A stretch of DNA of 64,000 nucleotides from JBDLSY01 sp041170585. GTDB taxonomy: Bacteria; Pseudomonadota; Gammaproteobacteria; Burkholderiales; Burkholderiaceae_C. Under the pieces are notes generated by a model. It saw nothing but the letters and a program-made list of their open reading frames with translations. It had not been told where the DNA came from and searched no databases. This document shows, piece after piece, positions 37,339 to 47,570 of the stretch; the stretch's first letter is position 1; each line of letters opens with the position of its first letter. The translations under genes and the position numbers were made by a program. Location: assembly GCA_041170585.1 (NCBI GenBank), contig JBEDNN010000059.1:22994-86993 (forward strand), read 5' to 3'.

Positions 37339-39285
37339 ATGTTTGATATTATTCGTAACAATCGCCGTCTTTTACAAGTTCTTTTACTTTTGTTAATTTT
37401 TCCTTCGTTTGCTTTGTTTGATATTCAAGGGTACAACAGTACCAATGACAGTGTAGCTACTGTAGCACGGCAGGCGATTAGCCAAACTGAATTAGACAAT
37501 GCAATACGCAACCAGCTTGAGCAAGTTAAACAATCGTTGGGTGATAAATATGATGCTAAATTGTATGACACGCCGCAAGAACGCCAAAAAATTTTAGATG
37601 GATTAATTAATCAAAGAGTATTAAAGGCAGAAGTATCTAGAAGCAACTTAAACGCTACTGATGATAAATTATTAGAGTTTGTCAAAACTTTACCTCAAGT
37701 TTATGAGAACAATAAGTTCAATGAAGATGCTTACAAACGGTTTGTGTCTACACGCGTATTGAATGGCAATACTACTATGTTTGAAAGCGGTCTAAAGTCA
37801 GATATGGGTGCACAAACTTTACTGACTAGTCTGCAATCGTCAGCAATTATTCCAAAATATACAGTCAATAAAATATTAACGGCTCAAGAGCGTACTTTAA
37901 CAGTACAGTCCTTATTATTTAAACCTAATGCTTATATTTCAGCCGCTAAAATAGATGCTACTGCTTTAAGCAAATACTACACTACTCATTTTAAACGTTT
38001 TGAAAAACCTGAATCGGCAAATATAGAATACATAACGCTAGATTCTTCTAAGCAATCAGCCACTGAACCAATAATGCTCAGTGATATTGATTTAAAAAAA
38101 TATTATGACAGTGAAAGTAAAAAGAAACGCTTTACTACGCCTGAAGAGCGTCAAGTAGCCCATATTTTATATAAATTAGATACAAATGCTAGTGTTGCTG
38201 ATGTTAATGCCGCTAAGCTAAAAGCGGACTCGGCTTTAATACAACTAAAAAAAGACCCTACACAATTTGAAATATTGGCTAAACAATCCTCTGAAGATGT
38301 TGGATCTGCTAACCAAGGGGGCGATTTAGGTCTCTTTACCCAAACATCTATGGCCGTGATGGGGAAGCCTTTTGTTGATGTGGCATTTTCTTTAAAAGAA
38401 AAAGAGTTGTCCGCACCTGTAAAAACGGATTACGGTTGGCATATTATTCGCGTAAGTTCTATTAAAGCTGAGCAAATCAAACCACTTGAAACAGTCAAAA
38501 CGGAATTAGAGCCTGAGTTAAAATCTTCTAAAACTGCCTCGTTAATGATTGAGAAAAAGAAAGGTTTAGTCAATGCTTTAGGGTTATTATCCCCTGCATC
38601 GTCTTTAAAGTCGGTGGCTGATGAGTTTAAATTGGAGCTGCAAACAATTAATGGTTTCAACCGTGGATTATTATCGCAACCCAATCCTTCAAAAGAATTA
38701 ACTACTAAAGTAATTGATGTATTGTTAGCAAAAGATTCTATTGACAGTAAAGCAAATACGGGTGTAGTAGAAGTCAGTAAAGGTGTTTGGGTTGTTGCAC
38801 GTTTGTTAGACTATACACCTGCAAAAACACCTCCTTTAGAATCAATTAAAGAGCTTGTAGAATCAGAATTACGTCAAGAGTTAGCTTTGAAGCAAGCTAA
38901 AATAGAGGGAGAAGCCAAGCTGGTAGCATTGCGTAATAAGCCCAACACTGCTGTTGAAGGATTGTCATTGCCACAGTCATTGAGCCGTCATAATCGCAAT
39001 GGATTAACGGTCGATGCGTTTGCTGATTTAGTACGCGTTTCCGTGACTACTTTGCCTGCTTGGACGGGTGTTACGTTGCCAACAGGTGAATATGCCTTAT
39101 TTAAAGTAGTCGCTGTAGGCGATACACCTGTTATGAATGATGCAAAAATAGCCAACGCACGGCAAACTTTAAACCGTATTTACGGCGAACAAGAAGCACA
39201 AAGTGTATTAGCTCTTTTAAAGAATCGTCATAATGTTAAACATGTTAAAAAAATGACTGTTGAAGCAGCGGATATTATTCGGTAG
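37339..39285 (+). CDS. ppiD: PpiD-type periplasmic chaperone/isomerase
   Basis: 648 residues. A single N-terminal membrane anchor (about residues 10-32, RRLLQVLLLLLIFPSFALF), then a SurA-like chaperone region, then one parvulin domain at about 268-370 (QVAHILYKLDT, DVGSANQGGDLGLF, YGWHIIRV). The rest is the C-terminal chaperone lobe. PpiD sits at the SecYEG exit and helps fold outer-membrane proteins. The order HU gene to ppiD agrees with the assignment. Confidence 0.93.
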   Translation: MFDIIRNNRRLLQVLLLLLIFPSFALFDIQGYNSTNDSVATVARQAISQTELDNAIRNQLEQVKQSLGDKYDAKLYDTPQERQKILDGLINQRVLKAEVSRSNLNATDDKLLEFVKTLPQVYENNKFNEDAYKRFVSTRVLNGNTTMFESGLKSDMGAQTLLTSLQSSAIIPKYTVNKILTAQERTLTVQSLLFKPNAYISAAKIDATALSKYYTTHFKRFEKPESANIEYITLDSSKQSATEPIMLSDIDLKKYYDSESKKKRFTTPEERQVAHILYKLDTNASVADVNAAKLKADSALIQLKKDPTQFEILAKQSSEDVGSANQGGDLGLFTQTSMAVMGKPFVDVAFSLKEKELSAPVKTDYGWHIIRVSSIKAEQIKPLETVKTELEPELKSSKTASLMIEKKKGLVNALGLLSPASSLKSVADEFKLELQTINGFNRGLLSQPNPSKELTTKVIDVLLAKDSIDSKANTGVVEVSKGVWVVARLLDYTPAKTPPLESIKELVESELRQELALKQAKIEGEAKLVALRNKPNTAVEGLSLPQSLSRHNRNGLTVDAFADLVRVSVTTLPAWTGVTLPTGEYALFKVVAVGDTPVMNDAKIANARQTLNRIYGEQEAQSVLALLKNRHNVKHVKKMTVEAADIIR

Positions 39286-39417
39286 TAGTGCATACTTAAA
39301 ACTGCTATCTTTTAAATAATTTATTTAAAATAGTTTATTTTTAAATATTTTCTAACTACAGTAGTATTAAGTAGTGATTAATAAACTTAAAACGTATGTT
39401 TTTAGAGGCTTTAAATT

Positions 39418-40062
39418 ATGGAACGTACATTGTCTACTTTAGCAATCAGCGCACTGCCTGTTTTTTTAACGCTGACTTTGTCAGTAGCATTGCAAGCGTG
39501 GTTAGCAAACCGTATGGGTGATTCAACGCCTCATCGCCAAGGGCGTTTAAGTTGGGATCCCATTAAACACATGGATTGGATAGGTACAGTGATTGCCCCT
39601 GCAATGTCTATATTAATCGTGGGTGGTACCATTGGTGTGCCTGTTTTTTTTGGTTGGGCTAAGAGTTTAGAGCTTAATATGCAGTGTTATCGTACAAAAA
39701 GTAGACAATTTTTAATTGAGTCGCCAGTATTTTTAGGTCCTTTGCTAATGGGCTTAATTTGGATGATAATGAATAAATTATTGGTTGATTCAAATTCTTT
39801 TATGCAACAAGTCAGTTCTGTGGGTATTCGGGTTGGCATAGGGTTTTTTGCAATTGCACTGCTGCCTTTTCCACCATTTCCTTTAGGGAACTTGCTAATC
39901 AAATATTTACCTAATAAATATTTGATTAAAATTGAACCTTATTTACAACATTCTTTTTTGATTTTATTGTTACTGTTGTTTACAGGCTTATTGCAGCCAT
40001 ATCTCGCATTAATGGCAGGTATTGCTCACTTATTACTTGAATTATTAACTATTTGGTTATAA
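39418..40062 (+). CDS. M50 site-2-protease homologue without metal-binding motifs
   Basis: 214 residues, several membrane helices. It aligns by eye with the M50 family protein that precedes trpS in betaproteobacteria: RQGRLSWDPIKHMDWIGTV corresponds to the GRVSLNPLKHIDPVGT stretch, VPVFFGWAKSLELN to FGWAKPVPVN, and LPFPPFPLGN to LPIPPLDGG. The HExxH motif expected after the first helix reads S22-VAL-Q26 (TLSVALQAW), and the aspartate of the DGG motif reads proline (P155). All metal ligands therefore appear lost. The start at 39418 has a GAGG site. Protease activity is very unlikely; a structural role is possible. Confidence 0.78.
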   Translation: MERTLSTLAISALPVFLTLTLSVALQAWLANRMGDSTPHRQGRLSWDPIKHMDWIGTVIAPAMSILIVGGTIGVPVFFGWAKSLELNMQCYRTKSRQFLIESPVFLGPLLMGLIWMIMNKLLVDSNSFMQQVSSVGIRVGIGFFAIALLPFPPFPLGNLLIKYLPNKYLIKIEPYLQHSFLILLLLLFTGLLQPYLALMAGIAHLLLELLTIWL

Positions 40063-40089
40063 TTGTTAAGCCTTATTGTTAAGCCTTAT

Positions 40090-41307
40090 ATGAATAATCA
40101 TGAATTTTTAAATGAAAATGTTGTTGTTTCAGGTATGCGTCCAACAGGTTTACTGCACTTAGGACACTACCACGGGGCATTAAAAAACTGGATTAATTTA
40201 CAAGCACTACAACCGTGCTACTTCTTTGTTGCTGATTGGCATGCTTTAACTACCCACTATCAAGATCCAGCTGTATTAGCAGCCAGTACTTGGGATATGA
40301 TAATTGACTGGTTAGCCGCAGGTATTGACCCTGATAGAGCGAATATTTTTATTCAAAGCCGTATTCCAGAACACGCTGAACTGCATACTCTATTGTCTAT
40401 GACTACTCCTTTGTCTTGGTTAGAGCGTGTACCTACCTATAAAGATCAGCAAGAAAAATTAAAAGACAAAGATTTATCAACCTATGGTTTTTTAGGTTAC
40501 CCCTTACTACAAGCGGCAGATGTTTTAATTTACCGTGCCAATACTGTTCCTGTAGGTGAAGATCAAGTACCGCACGTTGAAATGATGCGTGATATTGCCC
40601 GTAGATTTAATCACTTGTACGGTAAAAAGAAAGGTTATCAAGAGGCTGTTTTAAAAGACATTCAATCTTTAGGCAGTGATTTGGCACGCCGTTTTAAGCA
40701 AATATGTAAATATTACCAAGAAAATGGCACGACCGATGCTTTAATAGAAGGACGTCGCTTAATTGCTGCTAGTACTCAATTGACTGTTGATGCTAAAGCT
40801 TGTTTAACGGGATATCTTGAAGGAACAGGAAAGTCTATTTTGATTGAACCTTCTGTCAGTTTAACAAAAGACAGTAAATTGCCTGGTTTAGACGGTGCAA
40901 AAATGTCTAAAAGTTATAATAATACTATTGCTCTTAGAGATTCACCTAAAGATATTGAAGCCAAAATTTTGAGAATGCCTACGGATCCAGCTAGGCGGCT
41001 GCGTACTGATGCTGGTCAGCCAGAGCGTTGTCCTGTATGGAAATTCCATCAGGTATACAGTGATACTGACACCCAATTGTGGGTTAAAGAAGGCTGTGTT
41101 ACTGCAACAATCGGTTGCGTAGAGTGTAAGCGGCCTATTGTGGTTGCTGTACAAGCAGAACTTGCACCTATGCGAGAACGCGCGATACACTTTATTGCAC
41201 ACCCTAATTATGTCCGTGAAATAATTGCTTCAGGGTGTGATAACGCTAGAAAAGTCGCTCAAGCAACGATGCAAGATGTACGCCATGCTATGGGCTTATT
41301 AACATAA
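40090..41307 (+). CDS. trpS: tryptophanyl-tRNA synthetase
   Basis: About 405 residues from the ATG at 40090; a TTG nine codons upstream is also in frame. The class I HIGH-like motif is GMRPTGLLHLGHYHGA, and the KMSKS loop is GAKMSKSYNNTIAL. LTTHYQ and VGEDQVPHVEM are typical. The protein is longer than the 334-residue E. coli enzyme through an insertion around residues 190-260 (LARRFKQICKYYQENG...), as in the roughly 400-residue betaproteobacterial form. It charges tRNA-Trp. The upstream M50 gene ends 27 bp before. Confidence 0.95.
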   Translation: MNNHEFLNENVVVSGMRPTGLLHLGHYHGALKNWINLQALQPCYFFVADWHALTTHYQDPAVLAASTWDMIIDWLAAGIDPDRANIFIQSRIPEHAELHTLLSMTTPLSWLERVPTYKDQQEKLKDKDLSTYGFLGYPLLQAADVLIYRANTVPVGEDQVPHVEMMRDIARRFNHLYGKKKGYQEAVLKDIQSLGSDLARRFKQICKYYQENGTTDALIEGRRLIAASTQLTVDAKACLTGYLEGTGKSILIEPSVSLTKDSKLPGLDGAKMSKSYNNTIALRDSPKDIEAKILRMPTDPARRLRTDAGQPERCPVWKFHQVYSDTDTQLWVKEGCVTATIGCVECKRPIVVAVQAELAPMRERAIHFIAHPNYVREIIASGCDNARKVAQATMQDVRHAMGLLT

Positions 41308-41369
41308 ATATTACCTAAATACCTAGGTCTTTTAAATAAATAGCGATAAAAATTGAAAGATCATTTTAA

Positions 41370-42389
41370 ATGTTAAGCTACCAACACGCCTACCACGCGG
41401 GTAATCATGCAGATGTTTTAAAGCATATTGTATTATTAGCAATTATTCAGCACATGCAAGATAAACCAGTGCCTATCAGCTATATTGATACCCATGCAGG
41501 GGCTGGATCGTATGCTTTACACCAAGCTCAAGCACAAACCACTCAAGAAGCTGCAACGGGTATTCGTAAATTATGGGCGTTATATAGCGACATAAATACG
41601 GATATTATTAATATTGATATAAATTTAAATACTGATATACATTTAAAACAAAAACAATCAGCTAATATACTACTCAACACATCAGCCAAAAAAGCCCTGC
41701 CCGAATTAATCACTCGCTACTTAGATGCCATCGCACAATTTAATCCTGTGGGGCAGTTATTACATTATCCAGGTTCACCTCTTTTGATGTTGGCACGGTT
41801 ACGTACTGCTGAATTTATTCCCGATACTTTACGGGTCTTTGAACGTCATCCTGCTGAACGGCTATTGTTAGAAGCCCATTTAATGCGTAATACACCCGTA
41901 CAACCGATGCCTATTACAGGTCAAAGAATATCACGTGTTCGTCCTGTTTTGATTCAAGGTGAAGAAGGTTTTTCAGGTTTAGCATCGCTATTACCCCCGC
42001 CACATAGGCGGGCTTTAGTATTAATTGATCCCAGTTATGAAATTAAAACTGATTACCGTAGTGTATTAGACACATTACGCAATGCTATGACAAAATTTCC
42101 TACAGGAACTTATGCCATGTGGTATCCAATGTTAAAACGCATTGAAGCACAGCAATTAATTCCACGTTTGAAAACTTTATGTAATCAGTATAAAGGGACA
42201 CAGTATTTAAACGTTACTTTGGCAATTACTGCTCCTCACCCTGATAGCTTTGGAGGTTTATGGGGCAGTGGTATGTTTATTATTAACCCGCCGTGGACAT
42301 TGGCTGCTGCTTTAAAAGTAACAATGCCTGTACTAAAAAATGCTTTAGCACAAGACAATGAGGCCCGCTGGACTATTGAGGGTACTTAA
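41370..42389 (+). CDS. rlmJ: 23S rRNA (adenine2030-N6)-methyltransferase RlmJ
   Basis: 339 residues, versus about 280 for typical RlmJ. The start MLSYQHAYHAGNHADVLKH is diagnostic, followed by YIDTHAGAGSY. The catalytic motif, usually DPPY, reads D220-PSY (VLIDPSYEIK), a Pro-to-Ser change at the second proline. About 30 extra residues (73-104, DINTDIINIDINLNTDIHLK) form an Asn/Ile/Asp-rich low-complexity insert. It methylates A2030 of 23S rRNA. Transcribed between trpS and thrS. Confidence 0.92.
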   Translation: MLSYQHAYHAGNHADVLKHIVLLAIIQHMQDKPVPISYIDTHAGAGSYALHQAQAQTTQEAATGIRKLWALYSDINTDIINIDINLNTDIHLKQKQSANILLNTSAKKALPELITRYLDAIAQFNPVGQLLHYPGSPLLMLARLRTAEFIPDTLRVFERHPAERLLLEAHLMRNTPVQPMPITGQRISRVRPVLIQGEEGFSGLASLLPPPHRRALVLIDPSYEIKTDYRSVLDTLRNAMTKFPTGTYAMWYPMLKRIEAQQLIPRLKTLCNQYKGTQYLNVTLAITAPHPDSFGGLWGSGMFIINPPWTLAAALKVTMPVLKNALAQDNEARWTIEGT

Positions 42390-42469
42390 AGCGATAAAAT
42401 ATACCGCACACACCATAACTACTATAAAATAAGTTTTTTCGTGTAAAAAATTACGCGTATAAAAAATAA

Positions 42470-42577
42470 GGTATTGCTACTTAAAAATAGTTATTGTGTT
42501 TTTTATCTTACGTAAGCTTTATTTTGCTAAGAAAATTTTAGAAATATATACTTTAACCATATTAAAGTAGCAATGCC
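42470..42577 (-). mobile_element. family A MITE-like element (copy A4)
   Basis: 108 bp in inverted orientation to A2, A3 and A5, with ends GGTATTGCTACTTAAA and TTAAAGTAGCAATGCC. The flanking 8-mer AAAAATAA is exactly duplicated (42462-42469 and 42578-42585). It lies between rlmJ and thrS, ending 29 bp before the thrS start, so it may contribute to the thrS leader. Confidence 0.93.
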
Positions 42578-42606
42578 AAAAATAAATTTACCTCTATTCT
42601 ACATAT

Positions 42607-44520
42607 ATGTCTATTCAAATTACTTTACCTGATGGTTCTTTACGCCATTTTGATTCACCAGTTACTGTTGCACAAGTCGCTAGCAGTATTGCCACTAGCT
42701 TGGGTAAAGCTGCTTTAGCAGGTAAGCTCAACGGTACTTTAGTGGATACAAGTACCTTAATTGATACAAATGCTAATTTAGCGATTGTGACGGATAAATC
42801 TAGCGATGGCTTGGAAGTCATTCGTCATAGTACAGCCCACTTATTGGCACATGCAGTTAAAACTTTATTTCCTGAAGCACAAGTGACTATTGGTCCTGTG
42901 ATTGACAATGGTTTTTATTATGATTTCGCATACAAAAGACCATTTACCAACGAAGATTTAGTCGCTATTGAAACCAAAATGGTAGAGTTGTCTAAAAAAG
43001 ATGATGCGGTTACGCGAAAAGAATTACCGCGTGATGAGGCCATTGAATATTTTAAAAGTATAGGTGAGTTATATAAAGCAGATATTATTAATAATATTTC
43101 TGCTGACCAAGTGGTTAGTCTATATACTCAAGGCACATTTACTGATTTATGTCGTGGGCCGCACGTACCCAATACAGGTAAGCTAAAAGTATTTAAACTC
43201 ATGAAGTTAGCAGGTGCTTATTGGCGTGGTGATAGCAAAAATGAAATGTTACAGCGTGTCTATGGCACAGCATGGACAAAAAAAGAAGAGCAAGAAACGT
43301 ATTTAACCCATTTAGCTGAAGCTGAAAAACGTGATCACCGTAAATTAGGACGAGAACTTAATTTATTTCACATTGATGACCATGCACCTGGTACTGTGTT
43401 TTGGCATCCTAAAGGCTGGAAAGTATGGCAACACGTTGAGCAATATATGCGTCAAGTGTATCAAGATAACGGTTATCAAGAGGTTAAAGGGCCGCAAATT
43501 ATTGACAAAAGCCTGTGGGAAAAGACGGGGCATTGGGATAAATACCGCGACAATATGTTTATCACTGAAAGTGAAAAGCGCGACTATGCACTAAAGCCGA
43601 TGAATTGTCCGGGGCATATTTTAATTTATAACCAAGGCTTACGCAGTTATAAAGATTTGCCGTTGCGTTTTGGTGAATTTGGTCAATGCCATCGCAACGA
43701 ACCCAGTGGTGGCTTACATGGCATTATGCGTGTGCGTGGATTTACTCAAGATGATGGGCATATTTTTTGTACCAATGAGCAAATTCAATTTGAAGTTGCT
43801 GCTTTTCATGCCCTAGTTATGAAGGTGTATGCTGATTTTGGCTTTACACATATTACCGTTAAACTGGCAACTCGTCCACTGGTGCGTATTGGTAGTGAAG
43901 AGTCGTGGGACTATTCTGAAAATGCACTGCGTCAAGCGATTTTAAATAGTGGTGTTGTCTTAGAAGAGTTGCCTGGTGAAGGTGCGTTTTATGGGCCTAA
44001 AATTGAATACCATTTGCGAGACAGTTTGGGGCGTAGCTGGCAGTGTGGCACAATGCAAATTGATTCAAATATGCCTGAACGTTTAGGGGCAGAGTACGTC
44101 GCTTCAGATAACAGCCGTAAAACACCCGTTATGCTACACCGTGCTATTGTAGGCAGCTTAGAGCGATTTATTGGTATTTTGACAGAAAACTGTGCAGGGG
44201 CTTTTCCTGCTTGGCTTGCCCCCTATCAAGTTGTAATATGTAATATTTCTGAATCTAGTCAAGCGTACGCTGAACACATCGCTAAAGATTTAAAACTACA
44301 AGGCTTTCGCAGTGTATCGGATATACGTGGTGAAAAAATCACTTTAAAAATTCGTGAACACAGCTTACAAAAATTGCCATTTATTGTGGTAGTTGGTGAT
44401 AAAGAAGCCGCGAGTGGTCATGTATCAGTTAGAGGACGGGGGGGCATTGATTTAGGCAATATGAGTATTTTGGACTTTAAACAGTTATTAGCTAAAGTTA
44501 TTATAGAAAAACAAAACTAA
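42607..44520 (+). CDS. thrS: threonyl-tRNA synthetase
   Basis: 637 residues, normal length. N-terminal TGS domain ([21 protein letters not shown]), editing domain with [17 protein letters not shown], and the class II core with [32 protein letters not shown] and FTQDDGHIF (zinc and threonine site). The C-terminal anticodon-binding domain is in [15 protein letters not shown] and [14 protein letters not shown]. infC, its frequent neighbour, is absent here. Confidence 0.98.
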   Translation: MSIQITLPDGSLRHFDSPVTVAQVASSIATSLGKAALAGKLNGTLVDTSTLIDTNANLAIVTDKSSDGLEVIRHSTAHLLAHAVKTLFPEAQVTIGPVIDNGFYYDFAYKRPFTNEDLVAIETKMVELSKKDDAVTRKELPRDEAIEYFKSIGELYKADIINNISADQVVSLYTQGTFTDLCRGPHVPNTGKLKVFKLMKLAGAYWRGDSKNEMLQRVYGTAWTKKEEQETYLTHLAEAEKRDHRKLGRELNLFHIDDHAPGTVFWHPKGWKVWQHVEQYMRQVYQDNGYQEVKGPQIIDKSLWEKTGHWDKYRDNMFITESEKRDYALKPMNCPGHILIYNQGLRSYKDLPLRFGEFGQCHRNEPSGGLHGIMRVRGFTQDDGHIFCTNEQIQFEVAAFHALVMKVYADFGFTHITVKLATRPLVRIGSEESWDYSENALRQAILNSGVVLEELPGEGAFYGPKIEYHLRDSLGRSWQCGTMQIDSNMPERLGAEYVASDNSRKTPVMLHRAIVGSLERFIGILTENCAGAFPAWLAPYQVVICNISESSQAYAEHIAKDLKLQGFRSVSDIRGEKITLKIREHSLQKLPFIVVVGDKEAASGHVSVRGRGGIDLGNMSILDFKQLLAKVIIEKQN

Positions 44521-44521
44521 A

Positions 44522-44549
44522 CATACCGACTACAGCATACCGACTACAG
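44522..44549. repeat. 14-bp tandem duplication
   Basis: CATACCGACTACAG occurs twice in immediate succession just after the thrS stop (44522-44535 and 44536-44549). It is a recent-looking slippage or replication duplication. Confidence 0.9.
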
Positions 44550-44585
44550 TCTTAAAATTAAACAATATAAGGATTAAATATACGA

Positions 44586-45944
44586 ATGGGCTCATTAATT
44601 ATTTTTTTTGAAATACTTTTGTTGTGCATCATACTGTTTATTGCTTATAAAAAAATAACTATAGACAGTACTAATAATGCCCTCATCAACAATCAATTAA
44701 GTACCGATTTAAGCCAGTGCTTGGTTCAAAATACCCAACAAATGAGTCAGCTTCATCAGCTTAATACCCAAAGTCAGTTACAGCAACAGACTTTAAATGT
44801 ATTGGCACAGACTTTACAACACATACAAGAAACAATTCGTGGTGATATCCAAACCCAAGCACGCTCAGGACGCGAAGACACAGCGGCAAACTTTGCACGT
44901 TTAAACATAAGTCTGCAACAGCCTTTAGAAGCACAAGCCCTCCGCGTACAAACCTTGTCTGAATCCAATGAACGGCGTTTAATAGAAATACGTGATGTGT
45001 TAGAAAGCCGTTTAAGCACTTTACAACAAGACAATGCCGCCCGTTTAGAACAAATGCGTATTACTGTAGATGAACGATTACAAACGACCTTAGAATCCCG
45101 TTTAGGTGAATCATTTAAATTGGTTACAGAGCGTTTAGCACAAGTCCACGAAGGATTAGGTGAAATGCGACACCTAGCCGCAGGCGTAGGCGATTTAAAA
45201 AAGGTATTGTCTAATGTTAAAACACGTGGCGGCTGGGGTGAAATGCAATTAGCAGCCTTACTAGAGCAAATATTGACACACGAACAATATGCCGCCAATG
45301 TAGAAACGATTAAAGGAACAGGTGCGCGGGTTGAGTTTGCTATTAAATTACCAGGTAAAACGGACGGTACACCGTGTTGGTTACCCATTGATGCTAAATT
45401 TCCAAAAGAACAATATGAACGTTTGATTGAAGCATCAGATAAAAGTGATGTAGAAGGCGTTAAAGCGGCACAACGTGAATTAGAAGTCGTGTTGCTTGGC
45501 GAAGCAAAAACAATTGCCAGCAAATATTTATCGCCGCCACATACGACCGATTTTGCAGTATTATTTTTACCTACCGAAGGTTTATATGCCGAAGTCGTGC
45601 GTAGACCTGGTTTAACTGACCGCTTACAGCGTGAATGCCGTGTAACTGTAGCAGGGCCTAGTACTTTAACGGCTATTTTAAATAGCTTACACATGGGGTT
45701 TAGAACATTAGCATTAGAAAAAAGAGCGTCTGATGTATGGGAAGTTTTAGGGGCAGTTAAAACGGAATTTACTAAATTTGGTGACAGTGTTGCCGCAGTA
45801 GGAAAATCACTAGAGACCGCTAAAAATAATTTAGACAAGCTTCAGACCCGCAGTAATGTTATGGGGCGTGCTTTACGTGATGTAGAGTCATTGCCGATTG
45901 AAAAAGTTGACCAAACACTCACTGCATTAGGATTATCTACTTAA
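44586..45944 (+). CDS. rmuC: RmuC-family DNA recombination protein
   Basis: 452 residues. One N-terminal membrane segment (about residues 2-20), a long coiled coil (about 35-185, rich in Gln, Leu and Glu), then the RmuC nuclease-like core: VKTRGGWGEMQLAALLEQIL, PCWLPIDAKFPKEQYERL, DFAVLFLPTEGLYAEVVRRPGL, and VAGPSTLTAILNSLHMGFRTLALEKRA. RmuC limits recombination between inverted repeats in E. coli. A large open frame on the opposite strand is a shadow. Confidence 0.94.
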   Translation: MGSLIIFFEILLLCIILFIAYKKITIDSTNNALINNQLSTDLSQCLVQNTQQMSQLHQLNTQSQLQQQTLNVLAQTLQHIQETIRGDIQTQARSGREDTAANFARLNISLQQPLEAQALRVQTLSESNERRLIEIRDVLESRLSTLQQDNAARLEQMRITVDERLQTTLESRLGESFKLVTERLAQVHEGLGEMRHLAAGVGDLKKVLSNVKTRGGWGEMQLAALLEQILTHEQYAANVETIKGTGARVEFAIKLPGKTDGTPCWLPIDAKFPKEQYERLIEASDKSDVEGVKAAQRELEVVLLGEAKTIASKYLSPPHTTDFAVLFLPTEGLYAEVVRRPGLTDRLQRECRVTVAGPSTLTAILNSLHMGFRTLALEKRASDVWEVLGAVKTEFTKFGDSVAAVGKSLETAKNNLDKLQTRSNVMGRALRDVESLPIEKVDQTLTALGLST

Positions 45945-46052
45945 TAAACCACTCACTTTAAAGAAGTAATTATTTAAAGAAGTAATCAAGCAGTTTGATA
46001 GAATATTACATTTATTTAAAATGTATTGCCTTTATTGATTGTTTTTACTATT

Positions 46053-46081
46053 ATTTTTATAATTTTTATAATTTTTATAAT
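46053..46081. repeat. 9-bp tandem repeat (TTTTTATAA unit)
   Basis: Three direct copies of a 9-bp unit lie between rmuC and lysC, about 45 bp upstream of the lysC start. Confidence 0.7.
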
Positions 46082-46125
46082 TCTTATTAATACGCTTACT
46101 AATATAATTTAATTTTTTTATTTCT

Positions 46126-47397
46126 ATGACTCAACTTATTGTACATAAATACGGCGGTACTAGTATGGGCAGTACAGAACGTATTGCCAATGTTGCTAAA
46201 CGTGTGGCCAAATGGCACCGTGCAGGCTACCAAATAGTCGTTGTCCCCAGTGCTATGTCTGGTGAAACAAATCGCTTAATTGGACTGGCAAAATCCTTAT
46301 CGTCGCGTCCTAACGAGCGTGAATTAGACCAATTAACAGCTACAGGCGAACAAGTCAGCGTGGGTTTATTGGCTATTGCACTGGAAGCGGAAGGTGTTCC
46401 TGCAATTAGTTATTGTGGCTGGCAAGTACCGATTAAAACTGATAGTAGCCATACAAAAGCTAGAATTGAAAATATTGACGATGGGCGTATTCGTGAATCT
46501 TTAAACACAGGTTCAGTCGTTATTGTGGCAGGTTTTCAAGGTATAAACGACGCGGGTAATATTACTACCCTAGGGCGTGGTGGTTCAGACACATCAGCTG
46601 TTGCAATAGCGGCGGCTTTAAATGCAAAAGAGTGTTTAATTTTTACAGATGTTGATGGCGTATACACTACTGACCCCCGTGTTGTACCACAGGCCAAACG
46701 TATGGCAAAAATAACTTTTGAAGAAATGTTAGAAATGGCCAGCCTAGGCAGTAAAATATTACAAATTCGTAGCGTAGAGTTTGCGGGTAAATACCGCGTT
46801 AAAACTCGCGTATTATCCAGTTTAACCGACCCCGCTTTACCGATTGAACAAGAAGCCAATTCAGGCACTTTGATTACTTTTGAAGACGACACTAATACAA
46901 TAAACACTATGGAACAAGCAGTTATTTCAGGCATTGCCTTTTCACGCGATGAAGCAAAAATTACCCTTATTGGTGTACCTGACACTCCAGGTATTGCTTA
47001 TAAAATTTTAGGCCCTATTGCCAGTGCTAATATTGATGTAGATGTCATTATTCAAAATCAAGCAAGCAATGGAATGACTGATTTTTCGTTTACTGTTGCA
47101 CGTGGTGAATACTCAAAAGCTATGGATGTACTTAATGTACAAGTTAAACCAACTATTGGTGCAAGAGAAGTCATCGGTGATGCAGGTGTATGTAAAGTTT
47201 CAATTGTCGGTATTGGTATGAAATCACATGTGGGTGTTGCCAGCACAATGTTTCAAACACTTGCTGAAGAAGGTATTAATATTCAAATGATATCAACCTC
47301 TGAAATAAAAACATCTGTTGTTATTGCTGATAAATATATGGAATTAGCGGTGCGGGCTTTACACAAGGCATTTGGTTTAAACCAAACTGACGTTTAA
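46126..47397 (+). CDS. lysC: aspartokinase
   Basis: 423 residues. The kinase begins VHKYGGTSMGSTERI, and the ATP and aspartate sites follow (SAMSGETNRLI, LGRGGSDTSAVAIAAAL, FTDVDGVYTTDPR). Two ACT domains follow (ISGIAFSRDEAKITLIGVPDTPG and KVSIVGIGMKSHVGVASTMF), so feedback inhibition by lysine and/or threonine is likely, as in the betaproteobacterial enzyme. It phosphorylates aspartate, the first step to Lys, Thr and Met. Stand-alone here. Confidence 0.97.
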   Translation: MTQLIVHKYGGTSMGSTERIANVAKRVAKWHRAGYQIVVVPSAMSGETNRLIGLAKSLSSRPNERELDQLTATGEQVSVGLLAIALEAEGVPAISYCGWQVPIKTDSSHTKARIENIDDGRIRESLNTGSVVIVAGFQGINDAGNITTLGRGGSDTSAVAIAAALNAKECLIFTDVDGVYTTDPRVVPQAKRMAKITFEEMLEMASLGSKILQIRSVEFAGKYRVKTRVLSSLTDPALPIEQEANSGTLITFEDDTNTINTMEQAVISGIAFSRDEAKITLIGVPDTPGIAYKILGPIASANIDVDVIIQNQASNGMTDFSFTVARGEYSKAMDVLNVQVKPTIGAREVIGDAGVCKVSIVGIGMKSHVGVASTMFQTLAEEGINIQMISTSEIKTSVVIADKYMELAVRALHKAFGLNQTDV

Positions 47398-47412
47398 AGT
47401 ATTTGATGTTTA

Positions 47413-47494
47413 GGTAATGTTCAAATAGCACTGATACAAGAAATTTAATAATTTACCAACATAAACACTGTAAAAATTAAAATTTAACATTACT
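47413..47494 (+). mobile_element. family B MITE-like element with internal deletion (copy B4)
   Basis: 82 bp. Both ends are family B (GGTAATGTTCAAAT and ATTTAACATTACT), but about 32 bp of the interior, including TTAGTAAAATCA, is missing. The flanking 8-mers do not match. Located 15 bp after the lysC stop. Confidence 0.85.
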
Positions 47495-47570
47495 TTTTAA
47501 ATATATATATATAATTAAATTTTTTATTTAGGCTTATTCGTTCTAATTTTTTAACTAAGGAGATTTAAAC

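Noticed and set aside
44774..45838. 354-residue open frame opposite rmuC
   Set aside because: It lies wholly inside a clear RmuC coding region on the other strand; its Ser/Cys/Arg-rich composition is typical of an antisense shadow.
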